Position numbers and translations under genes: made by a program. Source: Blautia sp. (GTDB lineage: Bacteria; Bacillota; Clostridia; Lachnospirales; Lachnospiraceae). Taken from it: a DNA stretch of 38,369 nt. Location of the stretch: NCBI GenBank assembly GCA_022770365.1, contig JALEHU010000127.1, forward strand, positions 1-38,369, given 5' to 3'. The notes below the pieces were generated by a model, which had not been told where the DNA came from, did not search any database, and saw nothing but the letters and a program-made list of their open reading frames with translations. Shown in pieces: positions 1-7,175 of this stretch. Within the stretch, counting starts at the first letter, position 1; each line of letters begins with the position of its first letter.

Positions 1-1
1 C

Positions 2-382
2 AAATGGTACAACCTGATGACAGAAGAACTCTGTGAAGGAGAAAGATGGTATACCCGGACCTTCGATTATCATACAATGCCTCTGATGGTGGCACCGGGC
101 AGGATTCTTGCGCTTGGAAGCTGCAGTACAAAACCGGATTACGATTATGCAGCAGGTGTGACCCTGGCAGTTTCCTGGCTGGAAGACGGAGAACGGGCAA
201 AAGTAACCGTTCCGGATCTCGCCGGAAAACCGGTGATGAGCGCAGATGCTGTCAGATGCGGTCAGGAGATCACTGTGACGGTACAGGGCGGCGATGGAAG
301 CTGGCAGACAAAAGCGCTCTGGGATAAAGATGCTGTGATTCGAAGAGAAGGCAATCAGGCTGTAATCGTATTAAGTAAATAA
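2..382 (+). CDS. Alpha-xylosidase, GH31 family, C-terminal fragment
   Basis: This is the last 126 codons of a gene that begins left of the window; the frame is open from base 2. The translation starts KWYNLMTEELCEGERW and continues with PLMVAPGRILALG and a PDYDY segment. This matches the beta-sandwich domain after the catalytic barrel in YicI-type GH31 alpha-xylosidases (family pattern: W-x-D/N-x-W-T-G-E...RW, then LPL-x-V-RPN-x-LLALG). The family removes alpha-xylose from xyloglucan oligosaccharides. The catalytic residues lie outside the window, so function rests on this C-terminal similarity only. A hairpin terminator follows at 397-446. An internal ATG at 17 should not be taken as the start, because homology continues upstream of it. 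Confidence 0.8.
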   Translation, partial: KWYNLMTEELCEGERWYTRTFDYHTMPLMVAPGRILALGSCSTKPDYDYAAGVTLAVSWLEDGERAKVTVPDLAGKPVMSADAVRCGQEITVTVQGGDGSWQTKALWDKDAVIRREGNQAVIVLSK

Positions 383-396
383 AAATAAGTCAGGGG

Positions 397-446
397 GGAC
401 AGATCACGCGACTCGAGGAATTTCGGGCTGTGGGATCTGTCCTTTT
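397..446 (+). terminator. Rho-independent terminator after the GH31 gene
   Basis: A perfect 9-bp stem (GGACAGATC at 397-405 with GATCTGTCC at 434-442) closes a 28-nt loop and is followed by TTTT at 443-446. It sits 15 nt after the GH31 stop codon. The left arm is part of a G-rich element (GGGGGGACAGAT) similar to hairpins at 5544-5571 and 14515-14555, so it may also be a repeat-derived palindrome. Confidence 0.7.
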
Positions 447-490
447 GACTTTCCTCTTTGTCCGTCCCTTTGACATTCCCCTTTGACTTT
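443..490. repeat. Short phased repeat of a TTTGAC core
   Basis: Four copies of TTTGAC or TTTGTC begin at 444, 457, 469 and 482, a spacing of 12-13 nt, separated by C/T-rich linkers. They lie directly after the terminator stem and before the convergent LysR gene. No coding role is apparent. Such G/C-rich palindromes with tandem CTTTGAC tails look like extragenic repeat elements of Clostridia, but that assignment is from memory and not verified. Confidence 0.45.
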
Positions 491-541
491 CTCGGTATAT
501 CGCGTAATGGACAGACTTTGTGTAATCCGGGTCTTTGGAAA

Positions 542-1432
542 TTATGATACAAGTGAGTGCTCTTTATAATATTTCTCTGCAAAATTCAAAAACTTCTGCA
601 TGTCATTATTGATGTATTTCCCCTTTTTCCACACCATTCCTATAGCAACTCTGATCGGAGGATCCAGAGGAATCCCAATGATATTCGGGAACTTTTTTAT
701 CATACTGGAGTATAAAAAACAACCATATTGATTCTGATTTAAAAATTGCAGAGTAGTGTAAATCTGACTGCTTCGCATAATGACATGCGGAGTATATCCG
801 TCAGATTCAAATCTGTTCTTTAAAATCTGATTTTGTACGGAATCAGCGTTAAACATAATCAGAGATTCTTTTGACATTTCTTTTGTGGTTACGGTCTCGC
901 GATTTGATAAAGGGTGTTCTTTGCTGACACAGAACATGATCTGATCATTGGCAAGAACGGCTTTGTTGAATTTATCGATATTGTATTGTTCCATATTTAC
1001 AAGTGCAAGATCCAGTGAGTCATTCTGCACCAGATTACAGGCTCTGACAGAACCGTATTCTTCCAGAATGACGGGAATATTCGGGTGTGCTTCAAGAAAA
1101 GCGTCCAGTAATTCCGGGAAAAATACACAGCTCAGCATGGGCGGGATTCCAATCCTTAATGGCGGTTTTATACGCGCAATACTGGAGTAATCTGCCTGCA
1201 GTTCATCACAGTACTGGAGAATATAGGTTGCTTTTTCATACAGGCTTTCCCCTTCTTCTGTCAGAACAAGCTGATTCCCCTTACGGTAAAACAGACTGAT
1301 CCCAAGTTCTATCTCCAGGTCGCGGATAGACACAGATACCGTGGGCTGAGTGACATATAGTTCCTGTGCAGCTCTGGTTATGCTGTGGCAGCGGCTTGCA
1401 GTGCAAAAATAGCGTAATTGATTTAGAGTCAT
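542..1432 (-). CDS. LysR-family transcriptional regulator
   Basis: A 296-residue LysR-type regulator. The N-terminus (MTLNQLRYFCTASRCHSITR, then AAQELYVTQPTVSVSIRDLE) is the canonical winged helix-turn-helix. It is followed by a linker helix and a periplasmic-binding-like effector domain starting near residue 90 (LRIGIPPMLS). The start at 1432 is preceded by GAGGA seven bases upstream. A longer open frame to 1591 exists, but its extra 53 residues are hydrophobic and do not belong to the family. It is divergent from the DASS transporter and ttdAB, the same arrangement as E. coli ttdR, so control of tartrate use is the likely role. The effector and sites are inferred from context only. Confidence 0.9.
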   Translation of the reverse strand: MTLNQLRYFCTASRCHSITRAAQELYVTQPTVSVSIRDLEIELGISLFYRKGNQLVLTEEGESLYEKATYILQYCDELQADYSSIARIKPPLRIGIPPMLSCVFFPELLDAFLEAHPNIPVILEEYGSVRACNLVQNDSLDLALVNMEQYNIDKFNKAVLANDQIMFCVSKEHPLSNRETVTTKEMSKESLIMFNADSVQNQILKNRFESDGYTPHVIMRSSQIYTTLQFLNQNQYGCFLYSSMIKKFPNIIGIPLDPPIRVAIGMVWKKGKYINNDMQKFLNFAEKYYKEHSLVS

Positions 1433-1571
1433 AGGAGATTCCTCGCTTCTGTCGGGTTTTCTATTATAAAATAACATAGGGATAAATGGAATTCCATAGA
1501 TTTTTTTTATTTTTGGAGAAAGAAGGAGAAAGGAAGAAAAGAGGAAAAAGCCAGAGAATAAAGAGATAACC

Positions 1572-1607
1572 ATGCTTTGTGAATAGTGCATAATTTGAGA
1601 ATGCTAT
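1572..1607. promoter_or_regulatory. Candidate LysR operator with three ATGC/GCAT half-sites
   Basis: In the divergent intergenic region, ATGC (1572-1575), GCAT (1588-1591) and ATGC (1601-1604) alternate in orientation. The inner pair extends to an imperfect dyad, ATAG(t)GCAT-N9-ATGCTAT, at 1583-1607. LysR regulators bind such dyads next to or between divergent promoters. The assignment is inference from position and symmetry. Confidence 0.35.
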
Positions 1608-1653
1608 TTTCCATATTATTAAAAAAATTAATGAGGTTATGGAATCCATTAAT

Positions 1654-1682
1654 TTGTTTTTTGGTGTCGGGTAAAGTAAAAT
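1654..1682 (+). promoter_or_regulatory. Candidate promoter for the transporter-ttdAB operon
   Basis: TTGTTT at 1654-1659 and TAAAAT at 1677-1682 are separated by 17 nt and lie about 80 nt before the transporter start. The weak -35 match fits an activated promoter, with the candidate LysR sites 50-110 nt upstream. The rest of the 1433-1763 gap is AT-rich with no further gene. Confidence 0.4.
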
Positions 1683-1763
1683 CAAATTATCAAAAGAAAA
1701 CATATTCGGCCGATGGTTTTCAACGATGAAATATTTTTTAGGAAACTGAAAGGAGATTTTCGT

Positions 1764-3029
1764 ATGTCCCCAACCACAATTACATTGCTTTTTCTCGCAT
1801 TTGCAATTGTAAGTTTCATTCTTGAAAAAATTCCGCTGGGTCTGACTGCTACGATATGCGCTTTGGGATTGACTGTGACGGGAGTGTTGGATGCGAGTAC
1901 TGCTTTTTCACAGTATGTGAACAGTAATGTGATCCTCTGCGTAGGAATGTTTGTTGTAGGCCAGGCTCTTTTTGAAACAGGAATGGCAAACAAAATCGGA
2001 GGAATTGTTACAAAATTTGCAAAAACGGAAAAGATGCTGATTATTGCAATTATGGTCATCGTTGGAGTAATGTCCGGATTTTTATCCAATACAGGTACGG
2101 CAGCAGTTCTGATACCGGTTGTCTGTGGTATTGCTGATGAATCCGGATATTCCAGAAGCCGGCTGCTGATGCCTCTGGTATTTGCGGCAGCGCTGGGCGG
2201 AAACCTGTCCATTATCGGTGCACCCGGAAACCTTATGGGCGTCAATGCACTTCAGGAACTTGGTCTTTCCACAAGTTTCTTTATGTATGCGCCGGTGGGT
2301 ATTCCAATGCTGGTCATCGGAATTCTTTATTTCGTGTTCATCGGATACCGTTTTTTGCCGGATGGAAAGGGAGCGTCCGGAGCTGCTGTTGAAAAACAGA
2401 AAGATTTCAGTGAGGTTCCCAGATGGAAACAGATCGTTTCCCTGGTTGTACTGATTGTAGTAATCCTTGCCATGATTTTCGAAGACCAGATCGGGATCAG
2501 TATTCAGGTATCGGCATGTGTCGGTGCAGTGATTCTTGTGCTGACAGGTGTTCTTACAGAAAAAGAGGCCTTGAATTCCATTGACCTTAAGGTGGTATTA
2601 CTGTTTGGCGGTTCGCTTGCTCTTGCAAAGGCACTGGATACAACTGGTGCAGGAACGCTGATCGCAGATAAGATCGTAGGACTTCTTGGCTCAGAACCAA
2701 ATCCGATCGTTCTTCTTCTGGTAATTTTTATCGTGACCTGTATATTGACGAATTTTATGTCAAATACAGCAACAACCGCGCTGATGGTGCCGATTGCCGT
2801 ATCTCTTGCAAACAGCCTTGGTGCTGACCCGCGTGCTGTTGTTATTGCAACTGTGATCGCAGGATCCTGTGCTTATGCGACACCGATCGGAATGCCGGCA
2901 AATACCATGGTAGTCGGTCTCGGCGGATACAAATTTAACGATTATGTGAAATCCGGTTTGCCTCTGATACTGGTTTCCTTCGTGATCTGTATGGTATTGC
3001 TTCCGATTCTGTTCCCGTTCTATCCATAA
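1764..3029 (+). CDS. DASS/SLC13-family anion transporter, probable tartrate or dicarboxylate carrier
   Basis: A 421-residue integral membrane protein with about 11-12 hydrophobic segments. Two SNT signatures, SNTGTAAVLIP (residues 108-118) and SNTATTALMVP (333-343), lie in the two inverted halves. These are the substrate and sodium binding loops of the divalent-anion/sodium symporter family (VcINDY, CitT, TtdT). The start at 1764 is chosen because AGGAG lies 8 nt upstream; an ATG at 1713 in the same frame has no ribosome binding site and adds a polar tail. It is followed by ttdA and ttdB on the same strand, so uptake of L-tartrate, perhaps in exchange for a product such as succinate, is the likely job. 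The exact substrate is inferred. Confidence 0.87.
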   Translation: MSPTTITLLFLAFAIVSFILEKIPLGLTATICALGLTVTGVLDASTAFSQYVNSNVILCVGMFVVGQALFETGMANKIGGIVTKFAKTEKMLIIAIMVIVGVMSGFLSNTGTAAVLIPVVCGIADESGYSRSRLLMPLVFAAALGGNLSIIGAPGNLMGVNALQELGLSTSFFMYAPVGIPMLVIGILYFVFIGYRFLPDGKGASGAAVEKQKDFSEVPRWKQIVSLVVLIVVILAMIFEDQIGISIQVSACVGAVILVLTGVLTEKEALNSIDLKVVLLFGGSLALAKALDTTGAGTLIADKIVGLLGSEPNPIVLLLVIFIVTCILTNFMSNTATTALMVPIAVSLANSLGADPRAVVIATVIAGSCAYATPIGMPANTMVVGLGGYKFNDYVKSGLPLILVSFVICMVLLPILFPFYP

Positions 3030-3048
3030 CATATTTATTTGATACAAG

Positions 3049-3068
3049 GGTCAAAATACCTTTTGACC
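3049..3068 (+). other. Perfect stem-loop between transporter and ttdA
   Basis: GGTCAAAA (3049-3056) and TTTTGACC (3061-3068) form an 8-bp perfect dyad with a 4-nt spacer, 29 nt before ttdA. It could be an RNA stem-loop that sets the transporter-to-enzyme ratio, or a DNA operator. It lacks the clean U-run of a terminator. Confidence 0.45.
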
Positions 3069-3097
3069 ACATCATCTTTATTTTAAGGAGGTCTATT

Positions 3098-4003
3098 ATG
3101 ACAAAAAAAGAAAACGTAAAACTGCTGACAGATATGGTGGCTGATTTTGTCGGCCATATTGGTAAGAAATTACCGGATGATGTTGTTGCAAAGCTGGAAG
3201 AACTCGCGTCTCAGGAAACAGAGGCACTTCCAAAGGTTCTCTATGAGACCATGACCAAAAACCAGGGACTGGCAGTAGAACTGGATCGTCCAAGCTGCCA
3301 GGATACAGGAGTTATTCAGTTCTGGTTAAAATGCGGAACTAATTTCCCCTATATCAATGAGCTGGAAGCTCTTTTAAAAGACGCAGTTGTTCAGGCTACA
3401 TTTGCCACTCCGCTGCGCCACAATTCTGTTGAAACATTCGATGAGTACAATACCAAGAGAAATGTGGGAAAAGGAACACCTACTGTATGGTGGGACATCG
3501 TTCCGGAAAGTGATCAGTGTGAAATTTATGCATACATGGCAGGAGGCGGATGTACTCTTCCGGGAAAAGCAATGGTTCTGATGCCGGGTGCCGGATACGA
3601 AGGAGTTACGGATTTTGTACTTGACCAGATGACAAGCTATGGTCTGAATGCATGTCCTCCGCTTCTTGTAGGGGTCGGTGTGGGAACTTCCGTTGAAACA
3701 GCAGCCATGAATTCCAAAAAGGCGCTGATGAGACCGATTGGTTCTCATAACGAAAATGCCAATGCGGCAAAGATGGAGAAACTTCTGGAAGACGGTATCA
3801 ATGCAATTGGCCTTGGACCTCAGGGTATGGGCGGAAAATACTCGGTTATGGGCGTGAATATCGAAAATACAGCACGTCATCCTTCTGCAATCGGTGTAGC
3901 TGTGAACGTCGGATGCTGGTCCCATCGCCGTGGCCATATTGTTGTGAACCCGGATCTTACCGTAACTTGTGATACTCATTCCACATGGAAATTCAATGCA
4001 TAA
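3098..4003 (+). CDS. ttdA: L(+)-tartrate dehydratase, alpha subunit
   Basis: A 301-residue protein that dehydrates L(+)-tartrate to oxaloacetate together with TtdB, in the cytoplasm. It belongs to the class I fumarase/iron-sulfur hydrolyase family and matches E. coli TtdA (303 residues) closely, including PLRHNSVETFDE, YMAGGGCTLPG, NACPPLLVGVG and GCWSHRRG. Cys67 (SCQDTG), Cys186 (NACPP) and Cys273 (GCWSHRRG) are the expected 4Fe-4S ligands; their roles are inferred by alignment with class I fumarases. AAGGAGG lies upstream of the ATG. It is second in the transporter-ttdA-ttdB operon. Fumarase activity is an alternative, but resemblance to TtdA is much stronger than to fumarase alpha subunits, and the transporter and LysR neighbours agree. 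Confidence 0.9.
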   Translation: MTKKENVKLLTDMVADFVGHIGKKLPDDVVAKLEELASQETEALPKVLYETMTKNQGLAVELDRPSCQDTGVIQFWLKCGTNFPYINELEALLKDAVVQATFATPLRHNSVETFDEYNTKRNVGKGTPTVWWDIVPESDQCEIYAYMAGGGCTLPGKAMVLMPGAGYEGVTDFVLDQMTSYGLNACPPLLVGVGVGTSVETAAMNSKKALMRPIGSHNENANAAKMEKLLEDGINAIGLGPQGMGGKYSVMGVNIENTARHPSAIGVAVNVGCWSHRRGHIVVNPDLTVTCDTHSTWKFNA

Positions 4004-4018
4004 AAGGAGGCAGTGAAA

Positions 4019-4651
4019 ATGATCGAAATCAGAGGAAATAAAAAGGTTCTTATTACACCGGTCAGTCGTGAAGATCTTGAAGACATTAAAATTGGTGATA
4101 TTGTGTGGCTTGACGGAGACCTGATGACCTGCCGCGACGTTGCGCATCGCCGACTGGTAGAATACGGAAGAGAGCTTCCGTATGATATTAAAGACAAGGC
4201 AATTTTCCATGCAGGACCGATCGTACGTAAAATTGAAGGTACCGAAGATGATTACGAAATGGTATCTGTGGGACCGACCACTTCCATGCGCATGGAAAAA
4301 TTTGAATATGAATTTACAAAGCTTACAGGAGTACGTGTGATTGTAGGAAAAGGCGGCATGGGACCGAATACAGAGCGTGCATGTAAAGAGTTTGGCGCAA
4401 TCCACTGTTTATTCCCGGCAGGATGTGCTGTTGTGGCAGCTACGGAAGTGGAATGTATTGCAGAGCATCACTGGGATGAACTTGGAATGCCGGAAACCCT
4501 GTGGTGCAATAAGGTAAAAGAGTTTGGTCCGCTGATCGTATCCATTGACGCACAGGGCAGAAATCTCTTTGAAGAAAATAAGGTGATTTTCAACGAAAGA
4601 AAAGAGGCCGCAAAACAGGCAATTTATCCGGAAGTGAAATTTATCAAATAA
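4019..4651 (+). CDS. ttdB: L(+)-tartrate dehydratase, beta subunit
   Basis: A 210-residue beta subunit of the tartrate dehydratase heteromer. It matches E. coli TtdB (201 residues) over its whole length: [56 protein letters not shown] in slightly varied form, [11 protein letters not shown], and [12 protein letters not shown]. The ATG at 4019 is preferred because AGGAGG ends 8 nt upstream; an in-frame GTG at 4013 is only 2 nt from it. It begins 15 nt after ttdA and is probably translated from the same message. A hairpin follows at 4683-4718. Confidence 0.9.
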   Translation: MIEIRGNKKVLITPVSREDLEDIKIGDIVWLDGDLMTCRDVAHRRLVEYGRELPYDIKDKAIFHAGPIVRKIEGTEDDYEMVSVGPTTSMRMEKFEYEFTKLTGVRVIVGKGGMGPNTERACKEFGAIHCLFPAGCAVVAATEVECIAEHHWDELGMPETLWCNKVKEFGPLIVSIDAQGRNLFEENKVIFNERKEAAKQAIYPEVKFIK

Positions 4652-4682
4652 TGGATATATGATAATTCGTCTCCTATGAATG

Positions 4683-4718
4683 AAGGGCAGATGTCTGGTA
4701 TTGCCGGATACTGCCCTT
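4683..4718 (+). terminator. Hairpin after ttdB, possible terminator
   Basis: AAGGGCAG (4683-4690) pairs with CTGCCCTT (4711-4718), and an inner TCTGG/CCGGA stem with one G-U pair extends the structure. The downstream sequence is T-rich (CCATTATATTTT) without a clean T-run, so termination may be partial and the next gene may be read through. Confidence 0.5.
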
Positions 4719-4752
4719 TCCCATTATATTTTAAAAATGAGGAGGAGGTACT

Positions 4753-5490
4753 GTGGGACCGCAGGAAATGCTTGACCGGGCAGAAGTAGAGGATAAGTGG
4801 ATGCTGACACCGATGAAAAACTTTAAATCTCCCAGATTGACCGCCCGTATATGGAGAACACCTCTGGCAGTAATGATCACTGCGCTTATATATAAACACC
4901 TGCTGGATGGACGAAATCCCTGTTTTGCGCTGATAGGAGCTGCATATGGGGTGGGAAGTCAGTTTGAAGAAGGTTTCCATAATGGAATCAATCGTTTTAT
5001 CGGCACATTTGTCGGCGGATTTCTCGTTATACCATTTCACTGGCTGTATGTTCATCAGCCGTTTGCCATACCAAACTGGATATGGCTTGTAGCGGGGCTG
5101 TGTCTTGTATTATGGTGCAGTCTTGCTCTTAGAGCTGATTCTGCCATTCAGCCCGGAATGGTAGTATATTTTGTTGTAATGTTTATGGTAGGGGAAGAGG
5201 AAGTGACTGCGTATACCATTGCGCGTGTGCTCGATACAGGTGCAGGGGTGTTGATTGCGCTGCTTTTGACAATGCTTATACCATCCTGTTATGACAGAGA
5301 AAAAGGATTAACTTTTCGGACATTCTGGATGGAAACGAAGTATGCGTTTCAGACATATTTGTATAACAATCGCAAAAACCGGCAGAAGGAACAGGAGAAT
5401 TTTGGTATGAAAAATGTGGAGGAAGCGGGCGATGGACCGATTTATCCGGCAAAAAAGAATGAGAGAATTTCGGAAGAAGATCCGTGGTAA
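4753..5490 (+). CDS. Aromatic acid exporter (ArAE/FUSC-like) family membrane protein
   Basis: A 245-residue protein with about five hydrophobic segments between residues 35 and 180 (for example LIGAAYGVG, FIGTFVGGFLVIPF, IWLVAGLCLVLWC, VLIALLLTMLI), then a polar C-terminal tail. The pattern RTPLAVMITALIYKHLLDGRNPCFA resembles the ArAE_1 (formerly DUF939) half of aromatic acid exporter proteins; the substrate is unknown. The GTG start at 4753 is chosen because AGGAGG at 4740-4745 gives a 7-nt spacing; an ATG at 4801, nearer the start of the conserved domain, also has an AGAGGA upstream. It could be an extra gene of the tartrate operon or independent; the preceding hairpin suggests partial separation. 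Confidence 0.7.
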   Translation: MGPQEMLDRAEVEDKWMLTPMKNFKSPRLTARIWRTPLAVMITALIYKHLLDGRNPCFALIGAAYGVGSQFEEGFHNGINRFIGTFVGGFLVIPFHWLYVHQPFAIPNWIWLVAGLCLVLWCSLALRADSAIQPGMVVYFVVMFMVGEEEVTAYTIARVLDTGAGVLIALLLTMLIPSCYDREKGLTFRTFWMETKYAFQTYLYNNRKNRQKEQENFGMKNVEEAGDGPIYPAKKNERISEEDPW

Positions 5491-5543
5491 TGAAGAGTAG
5501 AGGTGGATGTGATATCTTTCCGGAATGATGGTGAAGGGGGCAG

Positions 5544-5571
5544 GTCAGGGGACTTCCTTGTCCCCGTTGAC
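5544..5571. terminator. Bidirectional terminator between convergent genes
   Basis: GGGGAC (5548-5553) pairs with GTCCCC (5560-5565) around a 6-nt loop. The flanking GTCA and TGAC (5544-5547 and 5568-5571) extend the stem past a 2-nt bulge. It lies between the ArAE gene (ends 5490) and the response regulator (ends 5577), which converge. The upstream GGGGGCAGGT motif recurs at 14517-14526. Confidence 0.55.
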
Positions 5572-5576
5572 GCCTC

Positions 5577-7175
5577 TTATTTCTGTTTTGCAAGCAGAAG
5601 AAAATGCTTGGGTGAAATTCCATAATACTTTCGAAAACATTTACTAAAATAGCCGGAATCTGTGAATCCGCACAAAGTGGCCACATTCTGTACAGAAGGA
5701 GACTGGTCTAAGAGAAGTTCCTTTGCTTTCTGCATACGGTATTCAGTGATATAGGAAGTTAACGTCTGGTTCATTTCCTGGCTGAAAAGGGTAGAGAGGT
5801 ATTGAGGGCTTACATAAAAACGGGAGGCAATAGTTTCCAGACGAAGATCGGGATTATGGTAATGCTCTGAAATGAAACCGCATATATCTGAAATGAGAGC
5901 ATTTTTCTCTGTGGCTTCGTTTTTGGGAAACTGATCCAGCACAGAAAAATATACATGAGTAATAAGCTGTTTAAGCTGATCGATATTTTCACAATCCTGA
6001 TAAGTATCAAATGCGTTTTGTAATGGAGGAAAACAAATACTAACTTGTCCGCATTCTGTGATAAAACTGTCTAAAACAGTAAGAAAACCGGATGCAATAG
6101 CCCAAATATGCTTTATAGGTAGATTCTGGGACTGAATTTTGTGGAAATATTCGGTTAAGTAGTTCAATAGGTCGGCTTTATTCTTTTGCCGTAAAAGGAT
6201 GAGAAGCTGTTGAAATGTATCCGGATTTTTGAAAAGGGATGTATCCGGAGAATTTGAGGGAAAATAATAAAAACAGTTTCTCGATCCTGCAGGCTGATTA
6301 TGAAGGGCAGAAATGGCTTCATCATAAGATTGCCGTATTCCCTGAGCTTCCTTATGAGGAGTACCACTGAACACTGATACTGAAACATGAGCAGTTTTCT
6401 GCAGTATCTCTTGCAGACGTCTGCAATCGGTGATGAAAGAGGAAGGCTGAAAAGTGTCTTTATCTAAGTTTAGGATCATGTATTGGCGCAGCTTTGAATA
6501 ATTCACGTACAGGACTGAGGGATACACTTTGCTCATGACTTCTGTACAAATATTTTCCATAATGGAATGCAGAAGTGAAAAATTAGAATCTGCATCCCAG
6601 AATTCAGAATCAGCTTCGTCGATCTTTATCAGAAAGACCAGATTAGAGTTTTCTTTTGTAAGCTCGAGCTGCGTTTTGAGCACAGTAAATTCATCAGGAT
6701 GGCATGTTCCGGATATTGCTTTATGAAAAAAAATCTGAGCTGTTTGATGTGTATATATGTCTCTTATACGAAAATAATCATGAATCATATACTCTTTGGA
6801 TAATTCCTGATTAATTTCTTCAGTGATCCTGTTCAGGCACATCAGCAGTTGTTGATTATCCAGAGGTTTTAGCAGGTATTCCTTTACACCAAAAGAAATA
6901 GCTTGTTTTGCGTATTCAAAATCTGCATAACCGGTAAGTAAAATAAACCTGGTAGTGCAGTGAAGATAAAGAGAATTAATCATTTCTATACCATTCATGA
7001 TCGGCATGGATATATCTACTATTGCTATATCCGGCTTAAGATTCTGTATAATTTCTATTCCGGTGCTTCCGTTATTGGCCTCACCTATGATTTTGTATTC
7101 TTTCTGTCTGGACAAAAAACTGCATACTGCTTTTCTGAAAAAAATTTCATCGTCAATAATGACCAGAGTTTTCAA
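5577..7175 (-). CDS. Response regulator with AraC-type DNA-binding domain (YesN family)
   Basis: A 532-residue two-component regulator. Residues 1-120 are a receiver domain with the acidic pair D8-D9, phospho-acceptor D54 in IVDISMPIMNG, and the switch lysine in EYLLKPLDN. A long middle region of unknown fold follows, then a C-terminal AraC double helix-turn-helix (about 430-530), including LETIASRFYVSPQYLSTLF and VATLCGFTDSGYFSKCFRKY. Translation starts at a TTG (7175) with AGGAGG 8 nt upstream; no suitable ATG exists. Its start overlaps the 3' end of the histidine kinase gene by 23 nt, so the two are translationally coupled. It most likely activates the divergent ABC transporter/GH2 operon; that target is inferred from adjacency. 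Confidence 0.93.
   Translation of the reverse strand: MKTLVIIDDEIFFRKAVCSFLSRQKEYKIIGEANNGSTGIEIIQNLKPDIAIVDISMPIMNGIEMINSLYLHCTTRFILLTGYADFEYAKQAISFGVKEYLLKPLDNQQLLMCLNRITEEINQELSKEYMIHDYFRIRDIYTHQTAQIFFHKAISGTCHPDEFTVLKTQLELTKENSNLVFLIKIDEADSEFWDADSNFSLLHSIMENICTEVMSKVYPSVLYVNYSKLRQYMILNLDKDTFQPSSFITDCRRLQEILQKTAHVSVSVFSGTPHKEAQGIRQSYDEAISALHNQPAGSRNCFYYFPSNSPDTSLFKNPDTFQQLLILLRQKNKADLLNYLTEYFHKIQSQNLPIKHIWAIASGFLTVLDSFITECGQVSICFPPLQNAFDTYQDCENIDQLKQLITHVYFSVLDQFPKNEATEKNALISDICGFISEHYHNPDLRLETIASRFYVSPQYLSTLFSQEMNQTLTSYITEYRMQKAKELLLDQSPSVQNVATLCGFTDSGYFSKCFRKYYGISPKHFLLLAKQK

Noticed and set aside
443-490. CRISPR-like array
   Set aside because: The repeat core is only 6 nt at 12-13 nt period with no spacers and no cas genes.
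1433-1591. N-terminal extension of the LysR regulator by 53 residues
   Set aside because: The family starts at MTLNQLRYF, with a ribosome binding site right before 1432; the extension crosses the regulatory region.
3374-4405. Antisense open frame of 343 codons across ttdA and ttdB
   Set aside because: Spans two clear genes of known family; the translation is Cys/His/Phe-rich with no domain, as expected for a reverse-strand shadow.
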